Shown: one piece after another, positions 51,652 to 60,003 of the stretch
Layout of the letters: each line of letters opens with the position of its first letter
How positions within the stretch are numbered: position 1 is the stretch's first letter
Source of the DNA: Mycolicibacterium hodleri
GTDB taxonomy: Bacteria > Actinomycetota > Actinomycetes > Mycobacteriales > Mycobacteriaceae
Length of the DNA stretch: 64,000 nt
Assembly (NCBI RefSeq): GCF_025822245.1
Contig: NZ_JACKTL010000050.1
Span: 1 to 64,000 of the forward strand
Reading direction: 5' to 3'
Position numbers and translations under genes: made by a program
The notes under the pieces: model-generated
What the model was told of the DNA's origin: nothing
The model's input: only the letters and a program-made list of their open reading frames with translations
The model's database searches: none

Positions 51652-52422
51652 GTGCGAACCGGACTGATGGTGGTGGTGTCGCTCGTCGTCGCGCTGGCGA
51701 CCTCGGCAACCGTTCACGCCGACCCGAGCGCGCTGTGGAACATCGTGAACGGCCAGTGCGTCCCGAATCAGCTCGCCCACGACGACCCCGCACCGTGCGC
51801 GAGCGTCGACCTCGCGGCGGGCTCCGCGGTGCTCAAGGACCTCGTCGGCGCCACGCAGTTCCTGCTGATCCCCACCGAACGTTCCTCTGGCATAGACGAT
51901 CCGGCAATCCTCGCGCCCACGGCGCCAAACTACTTCGCGGCGGCGTGGCGGGCGAGGTCCTTCGTCGACGAGCGGGCGGGCGCCCGACTCCCGCGGCAGT
52001 GGATGAGTCTGGCCATCAACTCGGCCTACGCGCGGTCGCAGGATCAGCTGCACATCCACGTCGACTGCGTGCGCCCCGACGTGCACGACGCGCTGACCCG
52101 GTACGGCAGTGCGGTCGGTCCGGGGTGGGCGCCATTCCCCGTCGAGCTGGCCGGGCATCGGTACGACGCCATGTCGATCGCCGGCGACGACCTGGGGTCG
52201 GCCAATCCGTTCGACCTCCTGGCCGACGGGGTGGCGGGCGCGCGCGGCGACATGGCCTCTCGCACCCTGGTGGTGGTGGGCTCGGTGGACGCGAACGGGC
52301 AGCCTGGTTTCGTGGTCCTCACCGACCGGGCCGACGCCGCGACCGGCAACGAGGCCGCGGGAGAAGAGTTGCAGGATCACGACTTCTGCCCACGCCTGGC
52401 GGCGACGCTGCCGGGCAAGTAG
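51652..52422 (+). CDS. cdh: Secreted CDP-diacylglycerol pyrophosphatase (Cdh)
   Basis: A 256-residue protein with a signal peptide 1-23 (cleavage around VHADP). The HIT-like active site is QDQLHIHVDC, the signature of Cdh. C37-C49 and a late Cys could form disulfides. It hydrolyses CDP-diacylglycerol to phosphatidate and CMP at the outer face of the membrane; a homologue in M. tuberculosis is Rv2289. The GTG start is 13 bases after the PfpI stop, so they may be co-transcribed. Confidence 0.88.
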   Translation: MRTGLMVVVSLVVALATSATVHADPSALWNIVNGQCVPNQLAHDDPAPCASVDLAAGSAVLKDLVGATQFLLIPTERSSGIDDPAILAPTAPNYFAAAWRARSFVDERAGARLPRQWMSLAINSAYARSQDQLHIHVDCVRPDVHDALTRYGSAVGPGWAPFPVELAGHRYDAMSIAGDDLGSANPFDLLADGVAGARGDMASRTLVVVGSVDANGQPGFVVLTDRADAATGNEAAGEELQDHDFCPRLAATLPGK

Positions 52423-52449
52423 CGCTTACCGGTCGAATTCTCGCGTGCT

Positions 52450-52506
52450 CGACTCTGCGGTCCCCGTGGCTGCCTCTCGCACTTTTGCGCAGTGGTCGCA
52501 GAGTCG
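52450..52506. terminator. Inverted repeat between convergent genes
   Basis: CGACTCTGCG (52450-52459) and CGCAGAGTCG (52497-52506) form perfect 10-bp arms with a 37-base loop between the convergent cdh and antiporter genes. It could terminate both directions, or be a dispersed intergenic repeat. Confidence 0.45.
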
Positions 52507-52511
52507 GCGCG

Positions 52512-54008
52512 CTAGTCCGGCTCGCCGTACTCGTCGAACCAGTACGCGAGCTTCCCTCGGCGGCTGACCGCACGGAGCCTGCGCTCGGCCGAGGCGCGGG
52601 TCTTGGTGGTGGTGACGATCAGCAGCTCGTCGCCGGCTTCGATGCGGGTGTCGGGCAGGGGGACGAACGTGTGGCCGTCCCGGATGATCAGCGTGATCAC
52701 GCTGGGGTCGGGCAGCCGAAGCTCGAGGACGGTGACGTCATGCAGCCGGGAGGTGGGCCGCACGGTCAGCGTCAGCAGCTCCGCCTCGAGCACGTCCAGC
52801 GGCGCGGACTCGACGTAGATCTCCCGTGGCGAATCGCGCGGGATCAGCCGCAGCGCATGCGCCAGCGGGCGCAGGCTGGGCCCCTGCACCAGGGTGAAGA
52901 CCAACACCAGAACGAACACGACGTTGAGCAGGCGGTTGCTGTCGGGCACCCCGGCCACGATCGGGAACGTGGCCAACACGATCGGCACCGCGCCGCGCAG
53001 ACCCGCAAAGGACAGGAAGACCTTCTCGCGCAGCGGGACCTTGAACCCGGCCAGTGACCCCACCACCGACAGCGGCCGCGCGACGAGGAGCAGCACCAGG
53101 CCGACGACGATCGCGGGCACGAGGTCCGCGGCGAGCTCGCTGGGGTCGACCAGCAGGCCAAGGAGGACGAAGAGGCCGATCTGTGCCAGCCAGCCCAGGC
53201 CCTCCGCGAAGGACCGCGTCGCCGACCGGTGCGGCAGCCCGGAGTTGGCCAGGACCACTGCAGCGAGGTAGGCGGCGATGAAGCCGGAGGCGTGCACGGA
53301 GCCCGCCGCGGCGAACGCGACGATGCCGATCCCGAACGTCCCGATGGGGTAGAGGCCGGACGCGGGCAGGGCGACCCGTCGCAGCAGCAGCGCCCCGAGG
53401 TAGCCGAAGCCCAGCCCGATTCCCGTGCCGGCCAGCAACTCGTACACCAGGTCGCCGACGGCGCTCTCCGGATCGAAGACGAAGGGTACGGCGCTGAACA
53501 TCAGCACGAAGATGACGGCGGGCGCGTCGTTGAAGCCCGATTCGGCCTCGAGTAGACCCGCCACCCGTCGGGGCAGCGGCAGTACCCGCAGCACCGAGAA
53601 CACCGCCGCGGCGTCGGTGGACGACACGATGGCGCCGAGGAGGAGCGCTAGCTGCCAGTCCATGCCGAGCAGCAGATGCGCTCCAGCGGCGGTGACCACC
53701 AAGCTGATCACCACGCCGAGCGTGGCGAGTGCACCCGCGGGCGCGATGACCGTGCGGATGTCGGAGAACCGCGTCGTCAGGCCGCCCTCGACCAGGATGA
53801 CGGCCAGGGCGGCGGTGCCGATGTTGCGGGCCAGCTCGACGTCGTCGAACTGCAAGCCGAGGCCGTCTTCGCCGATCGCGACGCCGACCAGCAGGAACAG
53901 CAGCAGGCTGGGAAAGCCGACCCGGGTGGCCACTCGGGTACCGACGATGCTGGCGAGCAACACGAAGCCGCCGATCAGCAACGCCAGGTACAACTCGTGC
54001 AGGCTCAA
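52512..54008 (-). CDS. CPA1-type cation/proton antiporter with TrkA-C domain (NhaP2-like)
   Basis: A 498-residue protein. About 12 membrane helices carry SSTDAAAVFSVL and ESGFNDAPAVIFVL, the ND/D motif of CPA1 exchangers. A cytosolic TrkA-C-like domain ends the protein (DVTVLELRLPDPSVITLIIRDG region). It exchanges K+ or Na+ for H+. The start is TTG at 54008. The divergent neighbour 54130 encodes a TrkA-type nucleotide-binding subunit, which suggests co-regulated potassium handling. Confidence 0.9.
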   Translation of the reverse strand: MSLHELYLALLIGGFVLLASIVGTRVATRVGFPSLLLFLLVGVAIGEDGLGLQFDDVELARNIGTAALAVILVEGGLTTRFSDIRTVIAPAGALATLGVVISLVVTAAGAHLLLGMDWQLALLLGAIVSSTDAAAVFSVLRVLPLPRRVAGLLEAESGFNDAPAVIFVLMFSAVPFVFDPESAVGDLVYELLAGTGIGLGFGYLGALLLRRVALPASGLYPIGTFGIGIVAFAAAGSVHASGFIAAYLAAVVLANSGLPHRSATRSFAEGLGWLAQIGLFVLLGLLVDPSELAADLVPAIVVGLVLLLVARPLSVVGSLAGFKVPLREKVFLSFAGLRGAVPIVLATFPIVAGVPDSNRLLNVVFVLVLVFTLVQGPSLRPLAHALRLIPRDSPREIYVESAPLDVLEAELLTLTVRPTSRLHDVTVLELRLPDPSVITLIIRDGHTFVPLPDTRIEAGDELLIVTTTKTRASAERRLRAVSRRGKLAYWFDEYGEPD

Positions 54009-54129
54009 TGGTTCCCGTTCGGACGTGGGCGGACGTGGCGGTTCGGACCGATGCGAGGGCCGGAGTGTGCGGTCAGTATTTCAGTAGGACGCCCGGTCGT
54101 CGTGCGTGCTGGCGACGCCACGGCCGAGG

Positions 54130-54861
54130 ATGGACGAAGATGGACGGGTGGCGGGGGAGCGAAGGACACGCATTGGGATCGCCGGCGCGGGAAACGTCGG
54201 TCGCTCGGTGGCGCAGGAACTCCTCGACAACGGTCACAAGGTGCTGCTGATCGAACGCGAGCGCCGCAAGTTCGAACCGCACGTCGTGCCGGACGCCGAC
54301 TGGTTGTTCGCCGACGCCTGCGAGGTGACGACGTTGGAGGAGGCGGGCGCCGAGACCTGCGACGTCCTCATCGCGGCGACCGGTGACGACAAGGCCAACC
54401 TCGTCGTCGGGCTGTTGGCCAAGTCCGAATTCGGCGTGCCGCGGGTCGTCGCCCGCATCAACGAGATCCGCAACGAGTGGTTGTTCACCCAGGCCTGGGG
54501 GATCGACGTGGCCGTCTCGACGCCCGGTGCGATGGTGGCGGGCGTCGAGGGCGCCATCGACGTCGGGCACCTGGTGCGGTTGATGGGCCTACGCGAAGGT
54601 CAAGCAGATCTGGCGAAACTCACTCTGCCACAAGACAACCCGCTGGTCGGCCAACGCATCGGAGATCTGGACCTGCCCGAGAACACCGCCATGGTGACCC
54701 TGGTCCGCGACGGCAGCGTGCACGTGCCGACGCCCGAGGAGGTGCTGCAGGCAGGTGACGAGATGCTGTTCGTCTCCGACAAGTCCGTCGAGAGTTCGAT
54801 GCGCGCGGCGATCCACGGCGCCGAGCCGATTCGGGCGTTGAAGGACCTCTACGGGTTCTAG
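54130..54861 (+). CDS. TrkA-type potassium transport regulator (CeoC-like)
   Basis: A 243-residue protein from the ATG at 54130; GTG at 54106 or 54148 is also possible. The Rossmann TrkA-N domain has IGIAGAGNVGRSVAQELL and DDKANLVVGLLAK, and a TrkA-C domain spans about 155-235. It binds NAD(H)/ATP and gates a K+ channel or transporter. Close in type to mycobacterial CeoC. The divergent CPA antiporter is an obvious partner. Confidence 0.87.
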   Translation: MDEDGRVAGERRTRIGIAGAGNVGRSVAQELLDNGHKVLLIERERRKFEPHVVPDADWLFADACEVTTLEEAGAETCDVLIAATGDDKANLVVGLLAKSEFGVPRVVARINEIRNEWLFTQAWGIDVAVSTPGAMVAGVEGAIDVGHLVRLMGLREGQADLAKLTLPQDNPLVGQRIGDLDLPENTAMVTLVRDGSVHVPTPEEVLQAGDEMLFVSDKSVESSMRAAIHGAEPIRALKDLYGF

Positions 54862-54926
54862 CCCGGCGGTTCCGCCGTCGTGGCCGCGCCGGATGCCTAG
54901 GCTGGAGCCAAGTCTAGGAGGGCCCG

Positions 54927-55061
54927 TTGACTGTCGTCGTCGTCATCTCGATCGCACTGCTCCTCGGGGCGGGCCTGGTGGTCAGCCAACTCGTCCGCCT
55001 CAAGGAGTGGCTCGGCAAGGCGCCGCCACCCGACCCCGGTCCCACCGAACCGCCCGGGTAG
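54927..55061 (+). CDS. 44-residue single-helix membrane protein
   Basis: A TTG start with AGGAGGG at 54916-54922, four bases before it. The peptide begins TVVVVISIALLLGAGLVVSQ (a hydrophobic helix), then LVRLKEWLGKAPPPDPGP and a stop at 55061. Excellent ribosome site, clear membrane segment and mycobacterial codon use support a real small protein. Function is unknown. It follows the TrkA-type gene by 65 bases and is convergent with the TetR gene. Confidence 0.65.
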   Translation: MTVVVVISIALLLGAGLVVSQLVRLKEWLGKAPPPDPGPTEPPG

Positions 55062-55069
55062 TCCGCGAC

Positions 55070-55654
55070 TCAGCCAGCCGAACGCTGGCGGCCGTTCAGC
55101 ACGACGTCGACGGCCGCCTCGATGACCGCGTCCTCGGGCACCGTTCCGAACATGATGGCCGGGCACGCGACGACACCGGTGAGCATGGAGACCGCGGCGT
55201 CCAGCGCGGCGCCGGAGAAGAGCTCACCGAGCATCTCGTACATCTGGTGCTGGCCGTCGGTGTTCACCCTCTGACGGATGCGCGCCATCTGCTCCTCCGA
55301 CGCCCACTCGGCCATCCCGGACAGCACCCGGTCCAGTCGCATGTCCAGCACGCCGGCGCGAAACACGTGGAGCTCCCCGATCAGGTCGTCGCGTAGGACA
55401 CCCGTGCGCTCGTGGTGTGGCATGTCGCCGATGCTCTCGATCGCCATGGCGATCAGGTCGACCCGCGCAGGCCAATGGGTGTACAGGGTGGTCTTGGAGT
55501 AGCCGGCGACCTCGGCGACGCGCGCGTGGGTCACCGCGTCGGAGCCATCCGTGGTGAGTACCTCGAGCGCGGCGCGCGCGACGTCGGCACGCGTGCGCGA
55601 CACCCGGGCGTCCTCACCGGTGTCGCCTGCCTTGCTCCCGTCGCCGGATGCCAT
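55070..55654 (-). CDS. TetR-family regulator divergent from the mys operon
   Basis: A 194-residue protein. An N-terminal extension of about 18 residues precedes the HTH: ARAALEVLTTDGSDAVTHARVAEVAGYSKTTLYTHWP (split here by its turn) matches the TetR signature. A helical ligand domain follows. It lies 207 bases from the first gene of the mycosporine-like operon in the opposite direction and is the only regulator next to it, so it is the likely switch. The ligand is unknown. Confidence 0.88.
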   Translation of the reverse strand: MASGDGSKAGDTGEDARVSRTRADVARAALEVLTTDGSDAVTHARVAEVAGYSKTTLYTHWPARVDLIAMAIESIGDMPHHERTGVLRDDLIGELHVFRAGVLDMRLDRVLSGMAEWASEEQMARIRQRVNTDGQHQMYEMLGELFSGAALDAAVSMLTGVVACPAIMFGTVPEDAVIEAAVDVVLNGRQRSAG

Positions 55655-55861
55655 CGGAGTCCGTCACTTTCTCTGTGTCGCTGGCCGCCGAAATTGACGG
55701 ACCTGAACGAGAAGTTAACTGATGCACTCCCAATCCAGTATTGGTCTGCTCTTCCACTATTGAACGTTTAGATCATTAGTGTACTGGGAATTTGTTATCT
55801 CGACGGCCGGCGCTACCTGACGGCGCCGCGTCGACCTACTTCGACAGGTAAAGGGAAGCCC
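55655..55861. promoter_or_regulatory. Divergent control region of the TetR and mys operon
   Basis: An AT-rich 207-base gap. It contains AGTTAACT (55713-55720) and the perfect dyad CCAAT-CCAGT-ATTGG (55730-55744). A wider CCAGTA/TACTGG pair lies at 55735-55740 and 55782-55787. AAAGGGA serves as the ribosome site for the first gene. The dyads are candidate TetR sites. I could not fix -35/-10 elements. Confidence 0.45.
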
Positions 55862-56539
55862 ATGTCAACGATCCTCTTCGGCTCCATCAGTACCCTCGCC
55901 GACACCTCAGAGCTCCAGCGTCGGGCGTTCAACGACGCCTTCGAGGCCTACGGCCTGGACTGGGAGTGGTCGCGCGACGACTACGCCTCGATGTTGGGCT
56001 CCAATGGCGGCGCGGACCGCATCGCGCAGTACGCGGCCTCTCGCGGGCTCGACGTGGACGCCGCGGCGGTACACGCCAAGAAGTCGGAGATCTTCCAGAA
56101 CCTCCTCGGCTCGTCGTCGGTCTCGCCGCGGCCCGGCGTGGTCGACGTGGTCGAGGAAGCCAAGCGCGGCGGACACGAGATCGGGTTCGTCACCACGACC
56201 TCGCAGGGCAACATCGACGCGCTGCTGGCGGCCCTGCAACCGCACATCAGCGCCGAGATGTTCGACCTGATCGTCAACCGGGACTCGGTGTCCAGCCCCA
56301 AGCCGAACCCGGAGGTCTACGAGCTCGCCCTCAAGACCCTCGGTGCCGACGCGGGTAACGCCGTCGCGATCGAGGACAACGTCGGCGGAGTCAGCGCGGC
56401 GACCGCGGCGGGCATCACGTGCATCGCCTTCCCGAACGAGAACACCGCGGGCGGGGACTTCAGCGCCGCCGACGAGACCGTCGACTCCCTGGACGCCACG
56501 AAGATCTTCGGGCTGACCGCCCCGGATTCGCGGTCCTGA
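55862..56539 (+). CDS. HAD-fold protein lacking both catalytic aspartates
   Basis: A 225-residue CbbY/beta-phosphoglucomutase-like HAD protein. Motif I, normally FDxDGTLxDT, reads FGSISTLADT: the nucleophile Asp is G7 and the general-acid Asp is I9. Motif II (VTTTS, 110-114), motif III (SPKPNP, K147) and motif IV (AIEDNVGG, E171/D172) are intact. Phosphotransfer by the normal HAD route is therefore unlikely. It is the first gene of the operon, 43 bases before mysA. It may bind a sugar phosphate such as sedoheptulose 7-phosphate without cleaving it, or belong to a conserved non-canonical subfamily. Confidence 0.85.
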   Translation: MSTILFGSISTLADTSELQRRAFNDAFEAYGLDWEWSRDDYASMLGSNGGADRIAQYAASRGLDVDAAAVHAKKSEIFQNLLGSSSVSPRPGVVDVVEEAKRGGHEIGFVTTTSQGNIDALLAALQPHISAEMFDLIVNRDSVSSPKPNPEVYELALKTLGADAGNAVAIEDNVGGVSAATAAGITCIAFPNENTAGGDFSAADETVDSLDATKIFGLTAPDSRS

Positions 56540-56582
56540 GCCACATCCCGATCCCGTCCACCCCTCGACACGGAGGAACACG

Positions 56583-57806
56583 ATGAGCAACATGCAAGCC
56601 ACGGTGACGGTGAGCGACCGGACCTTTCACGTCAAGGGCTACGAGAAGATCGAGTACGACCTGGTCTACGTCGACGGCGTATTCGCCGTCGACAATCCGG
56701 AGCTGGCAGACAGCTATCGTCAGTACGGCCGCGCATTGATGGTCGTCGACGAGTCGGTGCACGAGATCTACGGTGACGCGATTCAGACGTACTTCGACCA
56801 CTACGGCATCGCGTTGACGGTCGTCCCCGTGCAGATCCGCGAGACGGCCAAGTCGCTGGAGACCTTCGAGATGATCGTCGGTCGCTTCGACGAATTCGGG
56901 CTCGTCCGAACCGAACCCGTCCTGGTCGTCGGGGGCGGGCTGACCACCGACGTGGCCGGATTCGCCTGTGCGAGCTACCGGCGCAACACCCCGTACATCC
57001 GTATTCCGACCACGCTGATCGGGCTCATCGACGCCAGTGTGTCGATCAAGGTGGCCGTCAACTACGGCAAGCACAAGAACCGCCTGGGCGCCTACCACGC
57101 GTCCCAAAAGGTGTTGCTGGACTTCTCGTTCCTGAAGACCCTGCCGGAGGACCAGGTTCGCAACGGCATGGCGGAGCTGATCAAGATCGCCGTCGTCGGC
57201 AACGCCGAGATATTCGGCCTGTTGGAGACGTACGGCCCCGAACTGCTCGCCACCCGGTTCGGGTACCTCGACGGCACCGCCGAATTGCGCGAGGCCGCCG
57301 ACCGAGTGACCCACCAGGCCATCGCCACGATGCTCGAACTCGAGGCCCCCAACCTCCACGAGATCGACCTCGACCGTGTGATCGCCTTCGGTCACACCTG
57401 GAGTCCGACACTGGAACTCACCCCGCCGGTGCCGTTCTTCCACGGGCACGCCATCAACGTCGACATGGCCCTGTCGACGACACTCGCCGAGCAGCGCGGC
57501 CACCTGTCGGTCGAGGACCGGGACCGGGTGCTGGGTGTGATGAGCGGGCTCGGGTTGTCGCTGGATAGCAAGTACCTGACCCCCGAGCTCCTGGAGCAGG
57601 CGACGGCGTCGATCCTCAAGACCCGCGACGGTCTGCTGCGAGCGGCGATTCCCACCCCGATCGGTCGGTGCAGCTTCCTCAACGACCTCACCGTTGCCGA
57701 ACTCGCCGACGCGTTGACGCTGCACAAGAAGATCTGCCTCGACTACCCGCGAGGCGGCGAGGGCGTCGACGTGTTCACCCTGGCCGACCCGCGTGACGAG
57801 TCGTGA
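56583..57806 (+). CDS. mysA: Sedoheptulose-7-phosphate cyclase, demethyl-4-deoxygadusol synthase-like (MysA)
   Basis: A 407-residue sugar-phosphate cyclase of the dehydroquinate-synthase superfamily. N-terminal FHVKGYEKIEYDLVYVDG closely resembles cyanobacterial DDGS. VGGGLTTDVAGFACASYRR binds NAD, and GHTWSPTLEL and HGHAINVDM with E198, H271 and H287 match the metal site. It should convert sedoheptulose 7-phosphate to demethyl-4-deoxygadusol, the first step of mycosporine biosynthesis. 2-epi-5-epi-valiolone synthase is very close in sequence, and I cannot separate the two by residues alone. The mysBCD genes downstream decide in favour of DDGS. It overlaps mysB (GTGA). Confidence 0.85.
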   Translation: MSNMQATVTVSDRTFHVKGYEKIEYDLVYVDGVFAVDNPELADSYRQYGRALMVVDESVHEIYGDAIQTYFDHYGIALTVVPVQIRETAKSLETFEMIVGRFDEFGLVRTEPVLVVGGGLTTDVAGFACASYRRNTPYIRIPTTLIGLIDASVSIKVAVNYGKHKNRLGAYHASQKVLLDFSFLKTLPEDQVRNGMAELIKIAVVGNAEIFGLLETYGPELLATRFGYLDGTAELREAADRVTHQAIATMLELEAPNLHEIDLDRVIAFGHTWSPTLELTPPVPFFHGHAINVDMALSTTLAEQRGHLSVEDRDRVLGVMSGLGLSLDSKYLTPELLEQATASILKTRDGLLRAAIPTPIGRCSFLNDLTVAELADALTLHKKICLDYPRGGEGVDVFTLADPRDES

Positions 57807-58648
57807 ACGACGCTGCGGTGCTTGACGACAACGCCGCGTCGACGGCTCGGCCGGTGACGCCGTCGACGATCCTGGCCCAAGAGCTCGGCGACGTGTGCCG
57901 TCAGCTCGCCGCGGCCGGCGGGGTCGACGCTGCGGTGCTGGACCGGTTGCAGCGGGCTCGTGACCTGGCGGCAGGGCTGGACCCGTACCTGGACCAGTGC
58001 ACCACCCCGGAGTCACCGGCGCTGACTGAATTGGCCCGTCGGACCCGCGGCACCGACTGGGCCGCGCCGGACGCCGGTGGCGGCCGGCTGGAGCAGGAGA
58101 TGCTCTCCGGCCACGTGGAGGGGCAGGTGCTGAAGTTCCTCCTGCACCTCGCCGACGCCAGGAGGGTGCTGGAGATCGGCATGTTCACCGGGTACTCGGC
58201 GCTGGCGATGGCCGAGGCGTTGCCCGACGACGGTGTCGTGGTCGCCTGCGAAATCGACTCCGACGTCGCACGATTCGCCCAGGAGTGCTTCGACCGGTCA
58301 CCGGCGGGTCACAAGATCACCGTCGAGGTCGGGCCGGCGATCGACTCGCTGCGACGGCTGGCTGCCCAGTCGCCGACGCCGCGCTTCGACTTCGTGTTCG
58401 TCGACGCCGACAAGTCGGGGTATCTCGACTACGTGGAGTTCCTCCTGGCCGGCGACCCGCTCTCACCGCGGGCCGTCATCGCCGTCGACAACACGTTGAT
58501 GCAGGGCCAGCCCTACGGCGACACGGACCTCACGGTCAACGGGGCGGCCATCGCGAGCTTCAACGCCGCCCTCACCTACGATTCGCGGGTCGAGCAGGTG
58601 TTGATACCGCTGAGGGACGGACTGACCCTCATCCGGCGGACGCCGTGA
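57803..58648 (+). CDS. mysB: O-methyltransferase (MysB)
   Basis: A 281-residue class-I SAM methyltransferase. CTTPESPALTELARRT at 66-81 and LEQEMLSGHVEGQVLKFLLH match MysB of cyanobacteria closely. VLEIGMFTGYSALAMAEALP is SAM motif I, FVFVDADKSGYLDYVE the metal/substrate segment. It methylates demethyl-4-deoxygadusol to 4-deoxygadusol. GTG start overlaps mysA, and the stop overlaps mysC by four bases, so expression is coupled. Confidence 0.9.
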   Translation: MNDAAVLDDNAASTARPVTPSTILAQELGDVCRQLAAAGGVDAAVLDRLQRARDLAAGLDPYLDQCTTPESPALTELARRTRGTDWAAPDAGGGRLEQEMLSGHVEGQVLKFLLHLADARRVLEIGMFTGYSALAMAEALPDDGVVVACEIDSDVARFAQECFDRSPAGHKITVEVGPAIDSLRRLAAQSPTPRFDFVFVDADKSGYLDYVEFLLAGDPLSPRAVIAVDNTLMQGQPYGDTDLTVNGAAIASFNAALTYDSRVEQVLIPLRDGLTLIRRTP

Positions 58649-60003
58649 CGTCGCTGCTGGACGCGGGAACGCCGGGCACGGACTCGGCGTCGGCGAGCCT
58701 GAGGTCGGCCAACGTCGGCAAGACCGTGGCCGCCTTCGGCGCACTGCTGCTCACGTTGCCCGTCGACCTCGCGCTGACCGCGGTGGCCCTGGCCATGCGA
58801 CGACGAGACCCGTTGGCGCACAGTGCCGACGGGCCGCGGCGGACGGTACTCATCAGCGGCGGCAGGATGACCAAGGCGCTGCAACTGGCGAGGTCGTTTC
58901 ACTCGGCCGGACATCGGGTGGTGCTCGTCGAGTCGGCGAAGTACCGGTTCACCGGGCACCGATTCTCCCGCGCCGTCGACGCGTTCCATTGCGTGCCCGA
59001 ACCTACCGCGCCCGGATACGCAGAGGCCTTGCGGGACGTCGCCGTCGTCGAACGCGCCGACGTCTTCGTGCCCGTGTCCAGTCCCGCCGGCAGCGTCCAC
59101 GACGCGCGCGCCGGCGAGCTGGTTCGCCACTTCTGCGACGTCGTGCACGTCGACTCCGCCACCGTCCGCACGCTCGACGACAAGACCGAATTCTCCAGCA
59201 CCGCTGCGTCACTCGGCTTGCGGGTACCGGACTTCCGGCGCATCACCGATCCTCAGCAGGTGGTGGACTTCGAGTTCCCGCCCGGGCGCACCTACATCCT
59301 GAAGCGCATCGCCTACAACCCCGTCGGCCGGATGGACCTGACGCCGCTGTCGGCGCGGACACCCGAGCGCAACGCGGCCTTCGCGCGTTCGCTGCCCATC
59401 TCCGCCGACGACCCGTGGATCCTCCAGGAATTCGTCGAGGGCCAGGAGTACTGCACGCACGGCACCGTCCGTGACGGTCGGCTGCAGGTGTACGGCTGCT
59501 GCGAGTCGTCGGCGTTCCAGATCAACTACGCACACGTCGAGAAGCCCGAGATCCGTTCGTGGGTAGAAGAATTCGTGGGGGCCCTTGGCCTGACGGGTCA
59601 GGCCTCCTTCGACTTCATCGAGGCGGCCGACGGGCATGCCTACGCGATCGAGTGCAACCCTCGCACGCACTCGGCCATCACGATGTTCTACGACCATCCC
59701 CAGGTCGCCTCGGCCTACCTCGACCAGGGTCACCCCGTCATCACGCCGCGACCCGGTGCTCGGCCCACCTACTGGATCTACCACGAGATCTGGCGGCTGC
59801 TGACCCAGCCCAACCGGGTGGCCCGGCTCGCGACCATCCGCAGCGGCACCGATGCCATCTTTGCGTGGTGGGATCCGCTGCCGTTCCTCGCTGTTCACCA
59901 TCTGCAGATCCCGTCGCTGCTGGTGGCCAACCTCCGGGCCCGGCGCGGCTGGAGCCGGATCGACTTCAACATCGGCAAGCTCGTCGAACCCGGGGGCGAC
60001 TGA
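58645..60003 (+). CDS. mysC: ATP-grasp ligase (MysC)
   Basis: A 452-residue protein from the GTG overlapping mysB. An N-terminal hydrophobic segment (about 30-48) is also seen in cyanobacterial MysC. A Rossmann-like part starts at TVLISGGRMTKALQLARSF. The ATP-grasp region has TYILKRIAYNPVGRMDLTPL, ILQEFVEGQEYCTHG and AIECNPRTHSAITMFYDHP (metal-binding Glu-Asn). It condenses glycine with 4-deoxygadusol to mycosporine-glycine. The next gene starts at the base after its stop. Confidence 0.9.
   Translation: MTSLLDAGTPGTDSASASLRSANVGKTVAAFGALLLTLPVDLALTAVALAMRRRDPLAHSADGPRRTVLISGGRMTKALQLARSFHSAGHRVVLVESAKYRFTGHRFSRAVDAFHCVPEPTAPGYAEALRDVAVVERADVFVPVSSPAGSVHDARAGELVRHFCDVVHVDSATVRTLDDKTEFSSTAASLGLRVPDFRRITDPQQVVDFEFPPGRTYILKRIAYNPVGRMDLTPLSARTPERNAAFARSLPISADDPWILQEFVEGQEYCTHGTVRDGRLQVYGCCESSAFQINYAHVEKPEIRSWVEEFVGALGLTGQASFDFIEAADGHAYAIECNPRTHSAITMFYDHPQVASAYLDQGHPVITPRPGARPTYWIYHEIWRLLTQPNRVARLATIRSGTDAIFAWWDPLPFLAVHHLQIPSLLVANLRARRGWSRIDFNIGKLVEPGGD

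Noticed and set aside
56583..57806. Reading MysA as 2-epi-5-epi-valiolone synthase or dehydroquinate synthase
   Set aside because: EEVS is nearly indistinguishable by eye, but mysB, mysC and mysD immediately downstream fit only the gadusol route. A dehydroquinate synthase would lack the DDGS-like N-terminus.
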